Origin: Wenzhouxiangellaceae bacterium
Lineage (GTDB): Bacteria > Pseudomonadota > Gammaproteobacteria > Xanthomonadales > Wenzhouxiangellaceae
Length of the DNA stretch: 46,225 bases
Direction of reading: 5' to 3'
Assembly (NCBI GenBank): GCA_028289455.1
Contig: JANQPN010000047.1
Span: 1-46,225 of the forward strand
The position numbers and the translations under genes are program-made. Positions 27,918 through 36,831 of this stretch are shown here, one piece after another. Position 1 is the first letter of the stretch, and each line of letters opens with the position of its first letter. The notes below the pieces were generated by a model that was not told where the DNA came from, did no database searches, and was given only the letters and a program-made list of their open reading frames with translations.

Positions 27918-27930
27918 TCGACTGTCCCTC

Positions 27931-29901
27931 CTACAGGCATTCAAAATCGTCATCGCCAACCGCACGGCAATGCTCAGGGAAGCCGTGTCTGCGCCAATAT
28001 TCCGGCATACCGATTTCATTCAACAGCCGTTTACGATGAGGAGAAGATTTGAACTCATCAATGGTAGTACCCCAGTAAAACCGGCTGCCTACCGGCTGAG
28101 CGTCCTCGTAATTACCAAAAGCAATCCATATAAACCAGGCAGTACCGGGGTTCTTAAGAGGATCAAACCCCAGCTCCTGCATTCTGGTATATACCTGCTC
28201 ATAGCCGGCTTCACGGTCGTATTCCGGATCAGTCCACGCCTGGAATATCGGTTCGACCATCCACTCCTCAACGAATTGATTCCTGGTCTGGTTCTGCAGC
28301 ATGGCAAGCACTATGGGGTGATTCCCGTTTTTGGCAAAGTAATTCAGCAATGGGTGGCTGATGCCCCTTGCGCCCAGTTCGCTGTTAGCGACCCACAATT
28401 CACGGGCTTTTTCAACGTTTCCCATGGCCATATAGGTGACCTCAGCGTGTGACCGGCAGTTGCGATAAGCCGGATCGACCGCCAGGCAGGCCTCAAAATC
28501 GGCCAGCGCACGCTCAAAATAGCCCAACAGGCGCAGAGTAACGCCCCGCCACATATACGCCGATGGATTATTCGGATTACGTTTTATCGCCTCACCCAGT
28601 ACCCGCAGGGCTTTTTCAAAGTCGGGGCGCAACTGGTTATTTTGGATGTTGCCAAGCACTGCATAGGGCAGCGCCTGTTCCGGATCCAAAGTTATTGAGT
28701 GATTTGCCGCATCTTCAGCTATCTGCAGGTAATCCCGGTCACTGACTCCCCAGGAGGGTGCAGTTGCCGCTGCTGCCGCCAGGCCTGCCCAGGCCCTGGC
28801 AAATGTAGGGTCAATTTCAACCACCTGTTCAAACAGCTGCACACTCTGGCGGATGTTGTCATTGCCGCGGGCTATGAACAGCGCATTGGCTTTAAGATAA
28901 AGATCATAAGCATCTATGTTGTCGGTATCGGCAGTCACCGAAGCCATGCGGGCATTGCCTTCACTGTCCAGCCGGCCCAGCAGCTCGCTGAGAATAATGG
29001 AGGAAATGTCATCCTGGATATCGAAAACATTTTCCACATCGAAGTCACGATCATAGGTTTTCGACCACATGTGCACATCACTGAGTCCGTCGATCAACTG
29101 AGCGGTTACCCGGATGGAATCGCCGGCCTTGCGCACGCTGCCTTCCAATACATATCTGACATTCAGCTGCCTGGCAATTGACGGGATATCTGCCTGTTCA
29201 TCACTTTTAAAGGCAAATGCGGATGTGCGTGAGGCCACCTTCAACCCATCCACACCGGCAAAAACATTCAGCAACTCTTCAGAAACACCATCACTGAAAT
29301 AGGATTGGTTTCCTTCCGGTGACAAATCGACAAACGGTAGCACGGCGATTGATTTGGCATCCGGCGCAAACTCTGACACCACAGCCTGGTTTTGACCGTC
29401 AGCAGCCTGATCACTCACCTGCCACCAGCCTCCCAGGAAATAGCCGATCAGCAGCACCGCTACGACGGCGCACACCAGACTGACGATCTGCAGGGTTCTG
29501 GTATCCCTGGAGAGTGCAACAAGCCCTCCCGTTGGCTCATCACTCTGATCATCAAACGCTATCTGCTTGATTTCCACAGGCAGCAGGAAACGGTAACCCT
29601 TTTTATGCACCGTTTCGATATAGACAGGCTTTCTGGTCGGGTCGCTGATCGCCTTGCGCAGTTGCTTCATGGCCGTGGTCAGCACACCCTCAGAAACCGG
29701 CCGCCCTTCCCACACAGTGGTTATCAGCGACGTCTTGCTCTGTAATTGCTGAGGATGCTGCATCAGCTGATACAACAGATTCCAGGCCCGACCTCCCAAG
29801 GTGACCCGGCGGCCGCTCAAGGTAACGCTTTGTCTGACAGGATCAAGCGCCAGTGTACCGGCGGTTAACAGGATTCGAGTTTCTTGAGAATTTTCCTGCA
29901 C
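27931..29901 (-). CDS. Transmembrane winged-helix regulator with FlgO-like and TPR domains (copy 1)
   Basis: 656-residue ToxR/CadC-like one-component regulator. Residues about 10-110 are an OmpR-type winged helix (GGRAWNLLYQLMQHPQQL, then VYIETVHKKGYRFLLPV). One membrane segment (about 137-157) leads to a periplasmic part. That part starts with SIAVLPFVDLSPEGNQSYF (about 184-310, a FlgO/TolB-N-like domain common in this architecture), followed by TPR repeats (about 330-500) and a conserved C-terminus, YWRRHGFPEHCRAVGDDDF. The start is a GTG (29899-29901) without an obvious ribosome site. It is a full-length paralogue of the next gene, separated by 30 bp, and precedes the VOC gene. Such proteins bind DNA while sensing the periplasm; the signal is unknown. 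Confidence 0.88.
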   Translation of the reverse strand: MQENSQETRILLTAGTLALDPVRQSVTLSGRRVTLGGRAWNLLYQLMQHPQQLQSKTSLITTVWEGRPVSEGVLTTAMKQLRKAISDPTRKPVYIETVHKKGYRFLLPVEIKQIAFDDQSDEPTGGLVALSRDTRTLQIVSLVCAVVAVLLIGYFLGGWWQVSDQAADGQNQAVVSEFAPDAKSIAVLPFVDLSPEGNQSYFSDGVSEELLNVFAGVDGLKVASRTSAFAFKSDEQADIPSIARQLNVRYVLEGSVRKAGDSIRVTAQLIDGLSDVHMWSKTYDRDFDVENVFDIQDDISSIILSELLGRLDSEGNARMASVTADTDNIDAYDLYLKANALFIARGNDNIRQSVQLFEQVVEIDPTFARAWAGLAAAAATAPSWGVSDRDYLQIAEDAANHSITLDPEQALPYAVLGNIQNNQLRPDFEKALRVLGEAIKRNPNNPSAYMWRGVTLRLLGYFERALADFEACLAVDPAYRNCRSHAEVTYMAMGNVEKARELWVANSELGARGISHPLLNYFAKNGNHPIVLAMLQNQTRNQFVEEWMVEPIFQAWTDPEYDREAGYEQVYTRMQELGFDPLKNPGTAWFIWIAFGNYEDAQPVGSRFYWGTTIDEFKSSPHRKRLLNEIGMPEYWRRHGFPEHCRAVGDDDFECL

Positions 29902-29931
29902 AGCAGCACTAATGCCCGGTGGTCGATACCA

Positions 29932-31914
29932 TCACTCACAATAGAAGTCATCATCACCAATCGCCCGGCAGTGGCTTGGAAACCCATGCTTGCGCCAGTA
30001 ATCAGGCATGCCGAACGCCTTGATCAGTCTAACCCGGTCGGATGATTGCGCATAATCGCCAATGGTCGGCGCCCAGCGAAACAGACCGGAACCCAGCGGC
30101 ACCATTTGATCATAAACCTCAAAGGCAAACCACAGGCGCCACATCAATACCGGGTCATCTGTCGGCTGGAAGCCGGATTCCGATAATCTGGCCATTATTT
30201 CCCGATAACCGGCCTGGCGGTCGTAATCCGGATTGGTCCAGGCCTGATAAATCGGATCGATCATCCATTCACCTGCGTGGGTCCGCCCCCTGGTGAAGGT
30301 TCTCATGGCAGACAGAAATGCAGTTTCGTTGCCGGTATCAATGAAGTGCTCAAGCAAGGCATCCCAGCTGCCGCCCCAACCCAGTGCCGCATTGGCTTTC
30401 CACAGTTCTATGCCGGTCTCGATATCGCCTTTTTCGAAGGCAACCAGGCTGGCAAGGGCCCGGCAGTTGATTAACGCCGGCTTCAGCCGCTGACACTCTT
30501 GCATATCCGCCAATGCCCGGTCAAAATAACCCAGCGTTCGCAATAGTGTTCCACGCCACAGCAGTGCCGAGGTGTTTTTGGGATCTTTTTCGATCGCCAG
30601 ATCCAGCATCTCCAATGCGGTTTCAAAGTCCGGAATAATCTGATTGCCGGCCAGCAGGCCCTTGGCGGCATACGGCAGTGACAACTCAGGATTTATCGCA
30701 ATGGCTTTATCGGCTGCTTCAATGGTCAGGCGATTATAATCCCTGTCGGTAAAGCCCCAGGCCGGTGCGATGGCAGCCGCAGCAGCCAGACCGGCCCAGG
30801 CCTGGGCGAACTGATCGTCCAGCTGGGCGGCCTGTTCAAACAGCATCACACTCTGATGGACATTGTCCGGCCCTCGGGCGATGTACATATCATTGGCACG
30901 CAGATACAAATCATAGGCGTTGATGTTGCCGGTCTCCTGGCCGACTGAAACCTGTGGAGGCTGCAACCCCACCCGGCCCAGTATTTCCAGCAGAATCGCG
31001 TTGGAAATGTCATCCTGAATGGCAAATATATTCTCTGCTGTCAGGGTACGGTCGTAGTTGCCGGACCACAGATGGTGACCACTGATGGAATCGATCAGCT
31101 GGGCGGTAATCCTGATATTTTCACCCGCCTTTCTTACACTGCCCTCCAACACATAACGGACGTTCAGCTCCTGAGCGATATCGGCTATTCCGGCCTGATC
31201 ATCGCTTTTGAATGCAAATGAGGATGTCCTGGCTACCACTTTCAAATCACCAATGCCGGCGAGCACATTCAGCACTTCTTCGGAAATTCCGTCACTGAAG
31301 TAGGATTGATCGGCTTCCGGTGAAAGATCCAGAAAAGGCAGTACCGCAATCGAGTTGGCATCCGGTGTGAAACCTCCGAGTCCACTGTTGTCGCTGTCCG
31401 GGTTCTCAATGGACGGTGGACTGTTCTGCCCCCCGATCATATAACCGACCCCCAGCACCACCATCAGCAAAACGGCTACACCGGACAGCCGCAGCCTCTG
31501 CGATTTCCACCATGGGTATTTGCCGGCCTGTGAACCGGTATCAATAACGGGCTCGGAAACTTCCACCGGTATAACATCCACCGGCAGCAGAAACCGGTAA
31601 CCCTTGCCATGTACCGTCTCAATATAAACAGGATCACGCGCCGGGTCGTTAAGCGCCCGGCGAACTTCCTTCATGGAAGTCGCCAGCACCGCATCCGATA
31701 CCGGACGCCCTTCCCACACCAGGTCAATCAAGGCCTGCTTGGACAACAATTGCTGCGGCCGCAGCATCAGCTCCTGCAGCAACTGAAACCCGCGTCCAAC
31801 CAGAGACACTGACTCACTGCCCAGGCGCACGTATTGCTCCTGAGAATTCAGCTCCAGCTCGTCCGCCTTTAGTATTGCCGGGGCTGGCTGTTGGTTGGGT
31901 GGTGGTGTTGACAT
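29932..31914 (-). CDS. Transmembrane winged-helix regulator with FlgO-like and TPR domains (copy 2)
   Basis: 660-residue paralogue of the preceding entry with the same order of parts: winged helix (about 14-113, GRGFQLLQELMLRPQQLLSK and VYIETVHGKGYRFLLPV), membrane segment (about 143-161), SIAVLPFLDLSPEADQSYFS domain, TPR repeats and a closing YWRKHGFPSHCRAIGDDDF. The two proteins align over the whole length, so the pair arose by tandem duplication and then diverged. It is the first gene of the probable three-gene operon. Immediately upstream (31946-31966) are two tandem copies of CCTCATAATT at 11-bp spacing, the geometry of OmpR/PhoB-type binding sites, which suggests autoregulation. The exported-protein genes diverge from here. 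Confidence 0.88.
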   Translation of the reverse strand: MSTPPPNQQPAPAILKADELELNSQEQYVRLGSESVSLVGRGFQLLQELMLRPQQLLSKQALIDLVWEGRPVSDAVLATSMKEVRRALNDPARDPVYIETVHGKGYRFLLPVDVIPVEVSEPVIDTGSQAGKYPWWKSQRLRLSGVAVLLMVVLGVGYMIGGQNSPPSIENPDSDNSGLGGFTPDANSIAVLPFLDLSPEADQSYFSDGISEEVLNVLAGIGDLKVVARTSSFAFKSDDQAGIADIAQELNVRYVLEGSVRKAGENIRITAQLIDSISGHHLWSGNYDRTLTAENIFAIQDDISNAILLEILGRVGLQPPQVSVGQETGNINAYDLYLRANDMYIARGPDNVHQSVMLFEQAAQLDDQFAQAWAGLAAAAAIAPAWGFTDRDYNRLTIEAADKAIAINPELSLPYAAKGLLAGNQIIPDFETALEMLDLAIEKDPKNTSALLWRGTLLRTLGYFDRALADMQECQRLKPALINCRALASLVAFEKGDIETGIELWKANAALGWGGSWDALLEHFIDTGNETAFLSAMRTFTRGRTHAGEWMIDPIYQAWTNPDYDRQAGYREIMARLSESGFQPTDDPVLMWRLWFAFEVYDQMVPLGSGLFRWAPTIGDYAQSSDRVRLIKAFGMPDYWRKHGFPSHCRAIGDDDFYCE

Positions 31915-31945
31915 GATCCAGTCAGCGGTTTCAGCAGAAAACAGC

Positions 31946-31967
31946 CCTCATAATTTCCTCATAATTG
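31946..31967 (+). promoter_or_regulatory. Tandem 11-bp direct repeat, candidate winged-helix operator (site 1)
   Basis: CCTCATAATT occurs exactly twice, at 31946-31955 and 31957-31966, with an 11-bp period. OmpR/PhoB-family winged helices bind head-to-tail repeats of this period. It lies about 32 bp upstream of the copy 2 regulator start. Confidence 0.5.
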
Positions 31968-32345
31968 CCAAAATCAACAATTGAGAACAAACAAAATCAA
32001 TAGCTTAAAGCTATTTTTTGTCATCCACAACAGTTGACAAAAATATCAGTAAAAACTCATGACCGAACGACCGGAACAGACCAGAATATTCACTGAAAAA
32101 GCCAGAATCAGTACATCTGATGAGTGACGGTGGAGCATACCCCGGTTCAATTCATCACAGCTGTTAATACTGACCGTTGAAACGCCGAAATCTGGCACGC
32201 AGGCTTTTCAACGGATATGACTCCATCCTGGGACAGCTGTTCATATTGGTTCCGGCGAATAAGGGCGGGCTCTATGCCGGCGCCGTTTAAGGCGCCGGCC
32301 TCTGGATGCTGGATTCAGAGCTGTTGATTAAGCCGGAAACAGACA
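31968..32345. promoter_or_regulatory. Palindrome-rich intergenic region between regulators and exported-protein genes
   Basis: No gene is supported in about 375 bp. Four perfect inverted repeats occur: AATAGCTT/AAGCTATT (31999-32006 and 32008-32015), TTTTTGTCA/TGACAAAAA (32015-32023 and 32035-32043), CCGTTGAAA/TTTCAACGG (32174-32182 and 32206-32214) and GCCGGCGCC/GGCGCCGGC (32276-32284 and 32291-32299). The last is a very stable hairpin with a 6-base loop but no T-tract. The first two touch each other and may be overlapping operators or the promoter region of the regulator operon. Confidence 0.45.
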
Positions 32346-32488
32346 ATGAGCAAATCAACTGCAAAGATCAATACACAAAACCATCAAATTCTGTTGTGCA
32401 TACTGCTGATGTTGTTTGCAGCAACAGCACAGATGAAAATCATATTGGCCTGTTTGTGGATGGTTTCGAAGATAGCGACCATGAATGA
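32346..32488 (+). pseudogene. Decayed exported-protein gene: signal peptide and C-terminal tag in different frames
   Basis: The frame starting at ATG 32346 encodes a good signal peptide, with hydrophobic core QILLCILLMLFAATAQ at residues 14-29, but then runs into a meaningless tail and stops in the REP element at 32493. The frame that is open from 32306 to the TGA at 32486-32488 encodes, in its last 20 residues, TDENHIGLFVDGFEDSDHE, nearly the same as the end of the 1336-residue protein downstream (TDEDGIGLFIDSFEAAEEE). Joining the two frames just after the signal peptide gives an exported mini-protein with head and tag only. I infer a gene that lost its middle and its frame. A sequencing error or a real tiny gene are alternatives. 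A REP element begins 3 bp after the stop. Confidence 0.5.
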
Positions 32489-32491
32489 ACC

Positions 32492-32557
32492 GTAGGAGCG
32501 GACATGTCCGCGACTGATCCAGCTATAAGGCATGGTCGCGGACATGTCCGCTCCTAC
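32492..32557. repeat. REP/BIME element A
   Basis: Two perfect 23-bp inverted arms (32492-32514 and 32535-32557) around a 20-bp spacer. Each arm begins GTAGGAGCGGACATG and itself contains the 14-bp palindrome GCGGACATGTCCGC, so both small hairpins and one long one can form. The GTAG foot and GCTCCTAC end match the REP families of Pseudomonas and Stenotrophomonas, which are mobilised by RAYT transposases. No RAYT gene is in the window. Confidence 0.9.
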
Positions 32558-32589
32558 ATTCGGGGCATCAATTACCACCCCTATCAATC

Positions 32590-32611
32590 CCTCATAATTT
32601 TCTTATAAATC
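32590..32611 (+). promoter_or_regulatory. Candidate winged-helix operator (site 2)
   Basis: CCTCATAATTT (32590-32600), identical to the first 11-bp unit of site 1, is followed directly by TCTTATAAATC (32601-32611), which matches it at 7 of 11 positions. It lies about 180 bp upstream of the 1336-residue exported protein gene. A further 7-bp palindrome AAAGTCT/AGACTTT (32697-32703 and 32706-32712) lies between, in the presumed leader. Confidence 0.4.
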
Positions 32612-32788
32612 ACAGTTGCGATATATTCAAATTATTCTTTTTAATTCAACAGGTTATTGTTTTAACTATTAAAGGAGCCCCGTTTAATTCCACATAAAAG
32701 TCTCAAGACTTTATTCTCAGGATCAGTCACAATACCTTCCGGTTCTGCCAAATCCCCGGCGATATTGAATATTGAAATGGAAATAGTT

Positions 32789-35700
32789 ATGTCCAAATTG
32801 CCCTCTAGCGGAAAATTAATGCTGATATCGGTTCTGTTGTTTGTGCTCAACACAGCAGCCAATGCCGGTAATGAACAACTGGTCTTCAACAAGAGTTTTG
32901 CAGACAGCAGTGTGGAAATCGGTGCTGTGACCACGCTCACTTTTACACTGGAAAATCCTGCAGGGGTAAGCGCGCAGGATGTGGCGTTTACTGACAATCT
33001 GCCGATCGGCCTTGCAGTTGCCGCAACACCCAATGTGACCAATAACTGCCCTGGCGGCACATTAACTGCCACAGCCGGCAGCACCACCATCAGCTATAGC
33101 GGCGGTACGATACCTGGAGTACCTATGCCGGGCAGCACCTGCACCATCACCGTGGATATTGAAGGCATTGCAGTGGGTATGCAGAACAACCTCACCACCG
33201 CCCTGACCACCAGCACACCTACCATTGATGACAGCACCCCTGCCATGGCATCCATCGACGTCACCCTGGTGGAAATCGAATGGGATCTGGCCGGCACCGG
33301 TGACTGGTTTGTATCCACTAACTGGAACCCGGACCAGGTTCCCAATTTCCCAGGGCTTGATACGGCAGACGAGGTTGCCACGATCAACAACGGCGGCACC
33401 GCCATGGTCATCGACGATGGTTCTGAGCTCAATAATCCTGTGATTATTCTGGCTGCTGACCTGAATATCGGCACCAACGGCGGGGATGGTAATTTAACTA
33501 TGCTCCCCGTTTTAAGCACCAACAATATTCCCTTTTCAGCCATAGGCTATAGCTCATCTATTAATATCGGCACAACGGAAACCGGTTCTAATCCTGCAAC
33601 ACCAAGCACCGGAACGTTAACGGTAAACAGTGCCCCCGTTCCATTCACATTTGTCCCACTGGATTCCGATAATCCAGGCGAACTGAATATCGGTGCCAGC
33701 TTCACCGATACCGCAGCAACAGGCAACCTGACACTAACCAGTAATCTGGCCGTTGATCCCACTACACAGATATTCAGTGACATCGCCATCGGCATAGCTG
33801 AAGCCGGCGGCAATGCAACCGGTACGGTACTGGTTGATGGAACATCCATTAATTCCCTGTTGACCAATGAGGCCGAATTTCGAATCGGGCTCAGTGTTGC
33901 CTCAGGTAACGCGAACGGCACGCTCACCGGCGGCTCATTATTCGGCGTACCGGTCTTGGTGGCCGGTTATAGCGGCGATGCTGGAGACAGTACTGCTATG
34001 TTGACGTCGATCGGTGTAATCGGCGCTGAGTTTGGCAGCAACACCGGCCAGGCCACGATCGGTGTCAGTGAGGGAACCGGCAATGCGAATGCAGAAGTCA
34101 ATCAGGATTTAGATCTGCAGACCATCACCGGTTTCGGCCCATTTGGCACGGTTGATATCGGTGTTGCCGACAGCACCGGGTCAGCGACCGGTTCATTAGT
34201 GGCCAGTGCCGGTATGCGCGCCAGCACCGTGAATATCGGCATCAGCAATGGCGGTGGAATGGCCACCGGCAGTTTGCTGATTGATCACGGTCTTTTGATT
34301 GCCAGTACGCTCAATCTGGGTAATGATTCCACCCTCACTCTGAACCTCAATGGCCCCAACCGGTCAACCTCCGGCGACAACATCAATGACTACTCGGGCG
34401 TAAATGTTGAAACCGCCAACCTGGACGGGGATTTAATCGTCAACCTGCAGTTCACGCCAAACCCCGGGCAGGTTTTCGTGTTGATTGATACCCCCATACC
34501 AACCGGCATCAACGGCGCCTTTGACAGCATGACGGTCAACAACCTGCCGACCGGCTTAACGGCTGCTTTCAGCCAGGCCAACGGAGACCTGCTGCTGACC
34601 ATTGGCGGCACACTCACACCGCCAAACTGGACCAACCCGAATACCGGCGCCGGCGCAGGCGACTGGTTTGATACCGGCAACTGGTCCAACGCGACAGTGC
34701 CGGCCAGCGGAGACATTGCCACCATCAACAACGGCGGCACTGCCGCAGCCAATGCTGGCACCGCACCCGGTGATATGATCGCCGCCGAAATTATCGCCGG
34801 TGTGGACGGCGGCAGCGGCAGTGTGGATTCAATGGGCGTGGACATCACCACATCCAACGGTATTCTGGTGGGCCTGGCTACGCCTGAAAATATGATAAAA
34901 AATACCGCACAGGGCAACCTGACCATCACCAATGCAGAAATCAATACCGGCATAGGTTTTAGTAATAACAATGGGATTATTGGTGTGGGCATGGCTAGCG
35001 GCGTTGCCACTGCCAATGGCCAGCTGACGGTCACCGACAGCAACCTTAATCCCGATGACGGCATTGTGGTCGGCTTTGCCGGCGCTGGCGATACTGCCGC
35101 ATCATCCACCGGCACCGGCAGTTTTATATACGACGGCATCAGCCCAGCAGCCAGTACCATCAACCTTAACAATGGAAACCTGCGAATCGGCGATACCAGT
35201 AATGATCCTCCAGAAAACTCCGTCATGACCGCCACCGGCAGCGCGAGCATCCAGGATGTCACCATTATCGGCGGTGAAATTCAGGTTACTGAACTGTCAC
35301 CTGATCAGGACGACATTACTCAGATAGCCAATGCGCCCATGGTCAACCTGAGCAATGTGGTTGTTATTGATAGCGAAATTGACGTTGCCACTGTCAATAT
35401 CGATGCCGTTAGCTCACAAAGTACTGCCAATGCCACCACAACACTGACCGATGTCAGTTTCACCAATGTTTCCGGCAGTGATAACTTTCAATCAGGTGAT
35501 GTCAGCGCAAATGCCATGGGGGCTGTTATCTCATCTATAACCAGTCAAACCTGGACCCGGGTCAGCATTGATGCGCAATCCAATATCGAGGCAGGCATTA
35601 CCGAAGCATCCAACAACGGCACGGTGACCTTGCAGGCTGCTATCAATATCATCGACTCGGACTTGATGATCAATAACTTCGATATCGGCAACTTAAACAG

Positions 35701-36796
35701 CGCCGGTTTCGGCAGTATCAATAACACCACCACCATTAATGTTTCCCAAAACAGCACCATTAATGCCTCTAGCCTTGTCATTGCACAAGGTTTCATCAAT
35801 GATGTTTCACAGGTCAACCTGAATGCCGGCGTCAATATCACCGACTCGGAAGTGATCATCAGCGATCAGGTCACCATCAGCCAGCTTGAAGGCAGCGGCA
35901 ACATCAGCAACAACAGCGTCACCGCCAACCTGACCTTAAGCGGCTCCAGTCTGACTGCAGATGCCGTAAACATCAGCGTGATCAACCAGCCTGCAGGCAC
36001 AGTCGATGCCAGCCTCAACCTGAACCCCAGCCTGGTATCTGTCGACGATGTGGGCCTGGGCATGGATGGCAGTATCACTTTTGGACTGGAAGGACTGAGT
36101 CGGGTTTCAATGGGTACTATCGGTGTACCGGGCACTTATGCAGCCATTGATACATTCACAGGTGTTTTGGATGGTGAAGTAATCGCCGATTTTAATTTTG
36201 TACCCCCACCCGGCACCCATAGCTTCGACTTAATCGTTGCCGGAACCAGCCTGAATGCCGATGCTGCCACTTTGACCGTCAACAATCTGCCGCCGCTGTT
36301 TAATATCGTGGATTTTGGTGTGATCAGCGAAAGCAAACTCAGCATCCTGCGCCTGACTATCGAAGGCGGTAATGATTTGTCCATCAGCAAACTCAACGGC
36401 GAGGTTGTACTGGACGAGTTGGCGCAGACCACCTACCTGATTACCGTGAGTAATGCCGGCGTTGATACTGCCAACAATGTCAATGTCATTGACAACCTGC
36501 CACCTACCTTGGGATCGGCCACCTGGGTATGTACAGCCATTGGCGGTGCCAGTTGCCCGGCACCCAATACCGGCAACGGTAACATCAATGAGCTGGTGGA
36601 CATCCCGGCCGGAGGCAGTGTGGAGTTTGCCTTGACTGCCACGGTAGTCGGCAGCGAAGGACAAACCGTCACCAATACCGCTTCACTGGTTCCGCCGCCG
36701 GGCTTTATCGATGCTTTTGCAGACAACAACAGTGACACCGATGAGGACGGCATCGGTTTGTTTATCGACAGCTTTGAAGCAGCTGAAGAGGAATAG
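32789..36796 (+). CDS. Giant exported DUF11/repeat protein with C-terminal FIDSFE tag
   Basis: 1336-residue exported protein of unknown role. From ATG 32789 it has a signal peptide (LMLISVLLFVLNTAANA, cleavage near residue 27). A DUF11-like domain (about 30-160, QLVFNKSFADSSVEIGAVTT) comes first. Two modules follow with a GDWFVSTNWNPDQVP- or GDWFDTGNWSNATVP-type opening and ATINNGGTA, each leading into beta-helix-like repeats rich in Gly, Asn, Thr and Ile. A second DUF11-like domain (about 1190-1310, VNVIDNLPPTLGSATW) ends in TDEDGIGLFIDSFEAAEEE. The GDWF/NNGGTA modules recall autotransporter passengers, but no beta-barrel is present. In-frame TTG 32765 and ATG 32777 are alternative starts. 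It is nearly free of Cys and strongly acidic, as is usual for secreted adhesins or matrix proteins. Confidence 0.82.
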   Translation: MSKLPSSGKLMLISVLLFVLNTAANAGNEQLVFNKSFADSSVEIGAVTTLTFTLENPAGVSAQDVAFTDNLPIGLAVAATPNVTNNCPGGTLTATAGSTTISYSGGTIPGVPMPGSTCTITVDIEGIAVGMQNNLTTALTTSTPTIDDSTPAMASIDVTLVEIEWDLAGTGDWFVSTNWNPDQVPNFPGLDTADEVATINNGGTAMVIDDGSELNNPVIILAADLNIGTNGGDGNLTMLPVLSTNNIPFSAIGYSSSINIGTTETGSNPATPSTGTLTVNSAPVPFTFVPLDSDNPGELNIGASFTDTAATGNLTLTSNLAVDPTTQIFSDIAIGIAEAGGNATGTVLVDGTSINSLLTNEAEFRIGLSVASGNANGTLTGGSLFGVPVLVAGYSGDAGDSTAMLTSIGVIGAEFGSNTGQATIGVSEGTGNANAEVNQDLDLQTITGFGPFGTVDIGVADSTGSATGSLVASAGMRASTVNIGISNGGGMATGSLLIDHGLLIASTLNLGNDSTLTLNLNGPNRSTSGDNINDYSGVNVETANLDGDLIVNLQFTPNPGQVFVLIDTPIPTGINGAFDSMTVNNLPTGLTAAFSQANGDLLLTIGGTLTPPNWTNPNTGAGAGDWFDTGNWSNATVPASGDIATINNGGTAAANAGTAPGDMIAAEIIAGVDGGSGSVDSMGVDITTSNGILVGLATPENMIKNTAQGNLTITNAEINTGIGFSNNNGIIGVGMASGVATANGQLTVTDSNLNPDDGIVVGFAGAGDTAASSTGTGSFIYDGISPAASTINLNNGNLRIGDTSNDPPENSVMTATGSASIQDVTIIGGEIQVTELSPDQDDITQIANAPMVNLSNVVVIDSEIDVATVNIDAVSSQSTANATTTLTDVSFTNVSGSDNFQSGDVSANAMGAVISSITSQTWTRVSIDAQSNIEAGITEASNNGTVTLQAAINIIDSDLMINNFDIGNLNSAGFGSINNTTTINVSQNSTINASSLVIAQGFINDVSQVNLNAGVNITDSEVIISDQVTISQLEGSGNISNNSVTANLTLSGSSLTADAVNISVINQPAGTVDASLNLNPSLVSVDDVGLGMDGSITFGLEGLSRVSMGTIGVPGTYAAIDTFTGVLDGEVIADFNFVPPPGTHSFDLIVAGTSLNADAATLTVNNLPPLFNIVDFGVISESKLSILRLTIEGGNDLSISKLNGEVVLDELAQTTYLITVSNAGVDTANNVNVIDNLPPTLGSATWVCTAIGGASCPAPNTGNGNINELVDIPAGGSVEFALTATVVGSEGQTVTNTASLVPPPGFIDAFADNNSDTDEDGIGLFIDSFEAAEEE

Positions 36797-36831
36797 ATGA
36801 GGCAGACAGCCTGATGATCACAATCTGAAGG

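Noticed and set aside
32192..32208. Sigma-54 type promoter (TGGCAC at -24)
   Set aside because: The -24 element is present but the TTGC -12 element is missing at the required distance.
34390..35265. 291-codon minus-strand frame inside the giant exported protein gene
   Set aside because: Low-complexity antisense shadow of Gly/Asn/Thr repeats, without a ribosome site.
36758..36796. PEP-CTERM or rhombosortase-type sorting signal on the tagged proteins
   Set aside because: Such signals need a hydrophobic helix and a basic end; these C-termini are acidic with neither.
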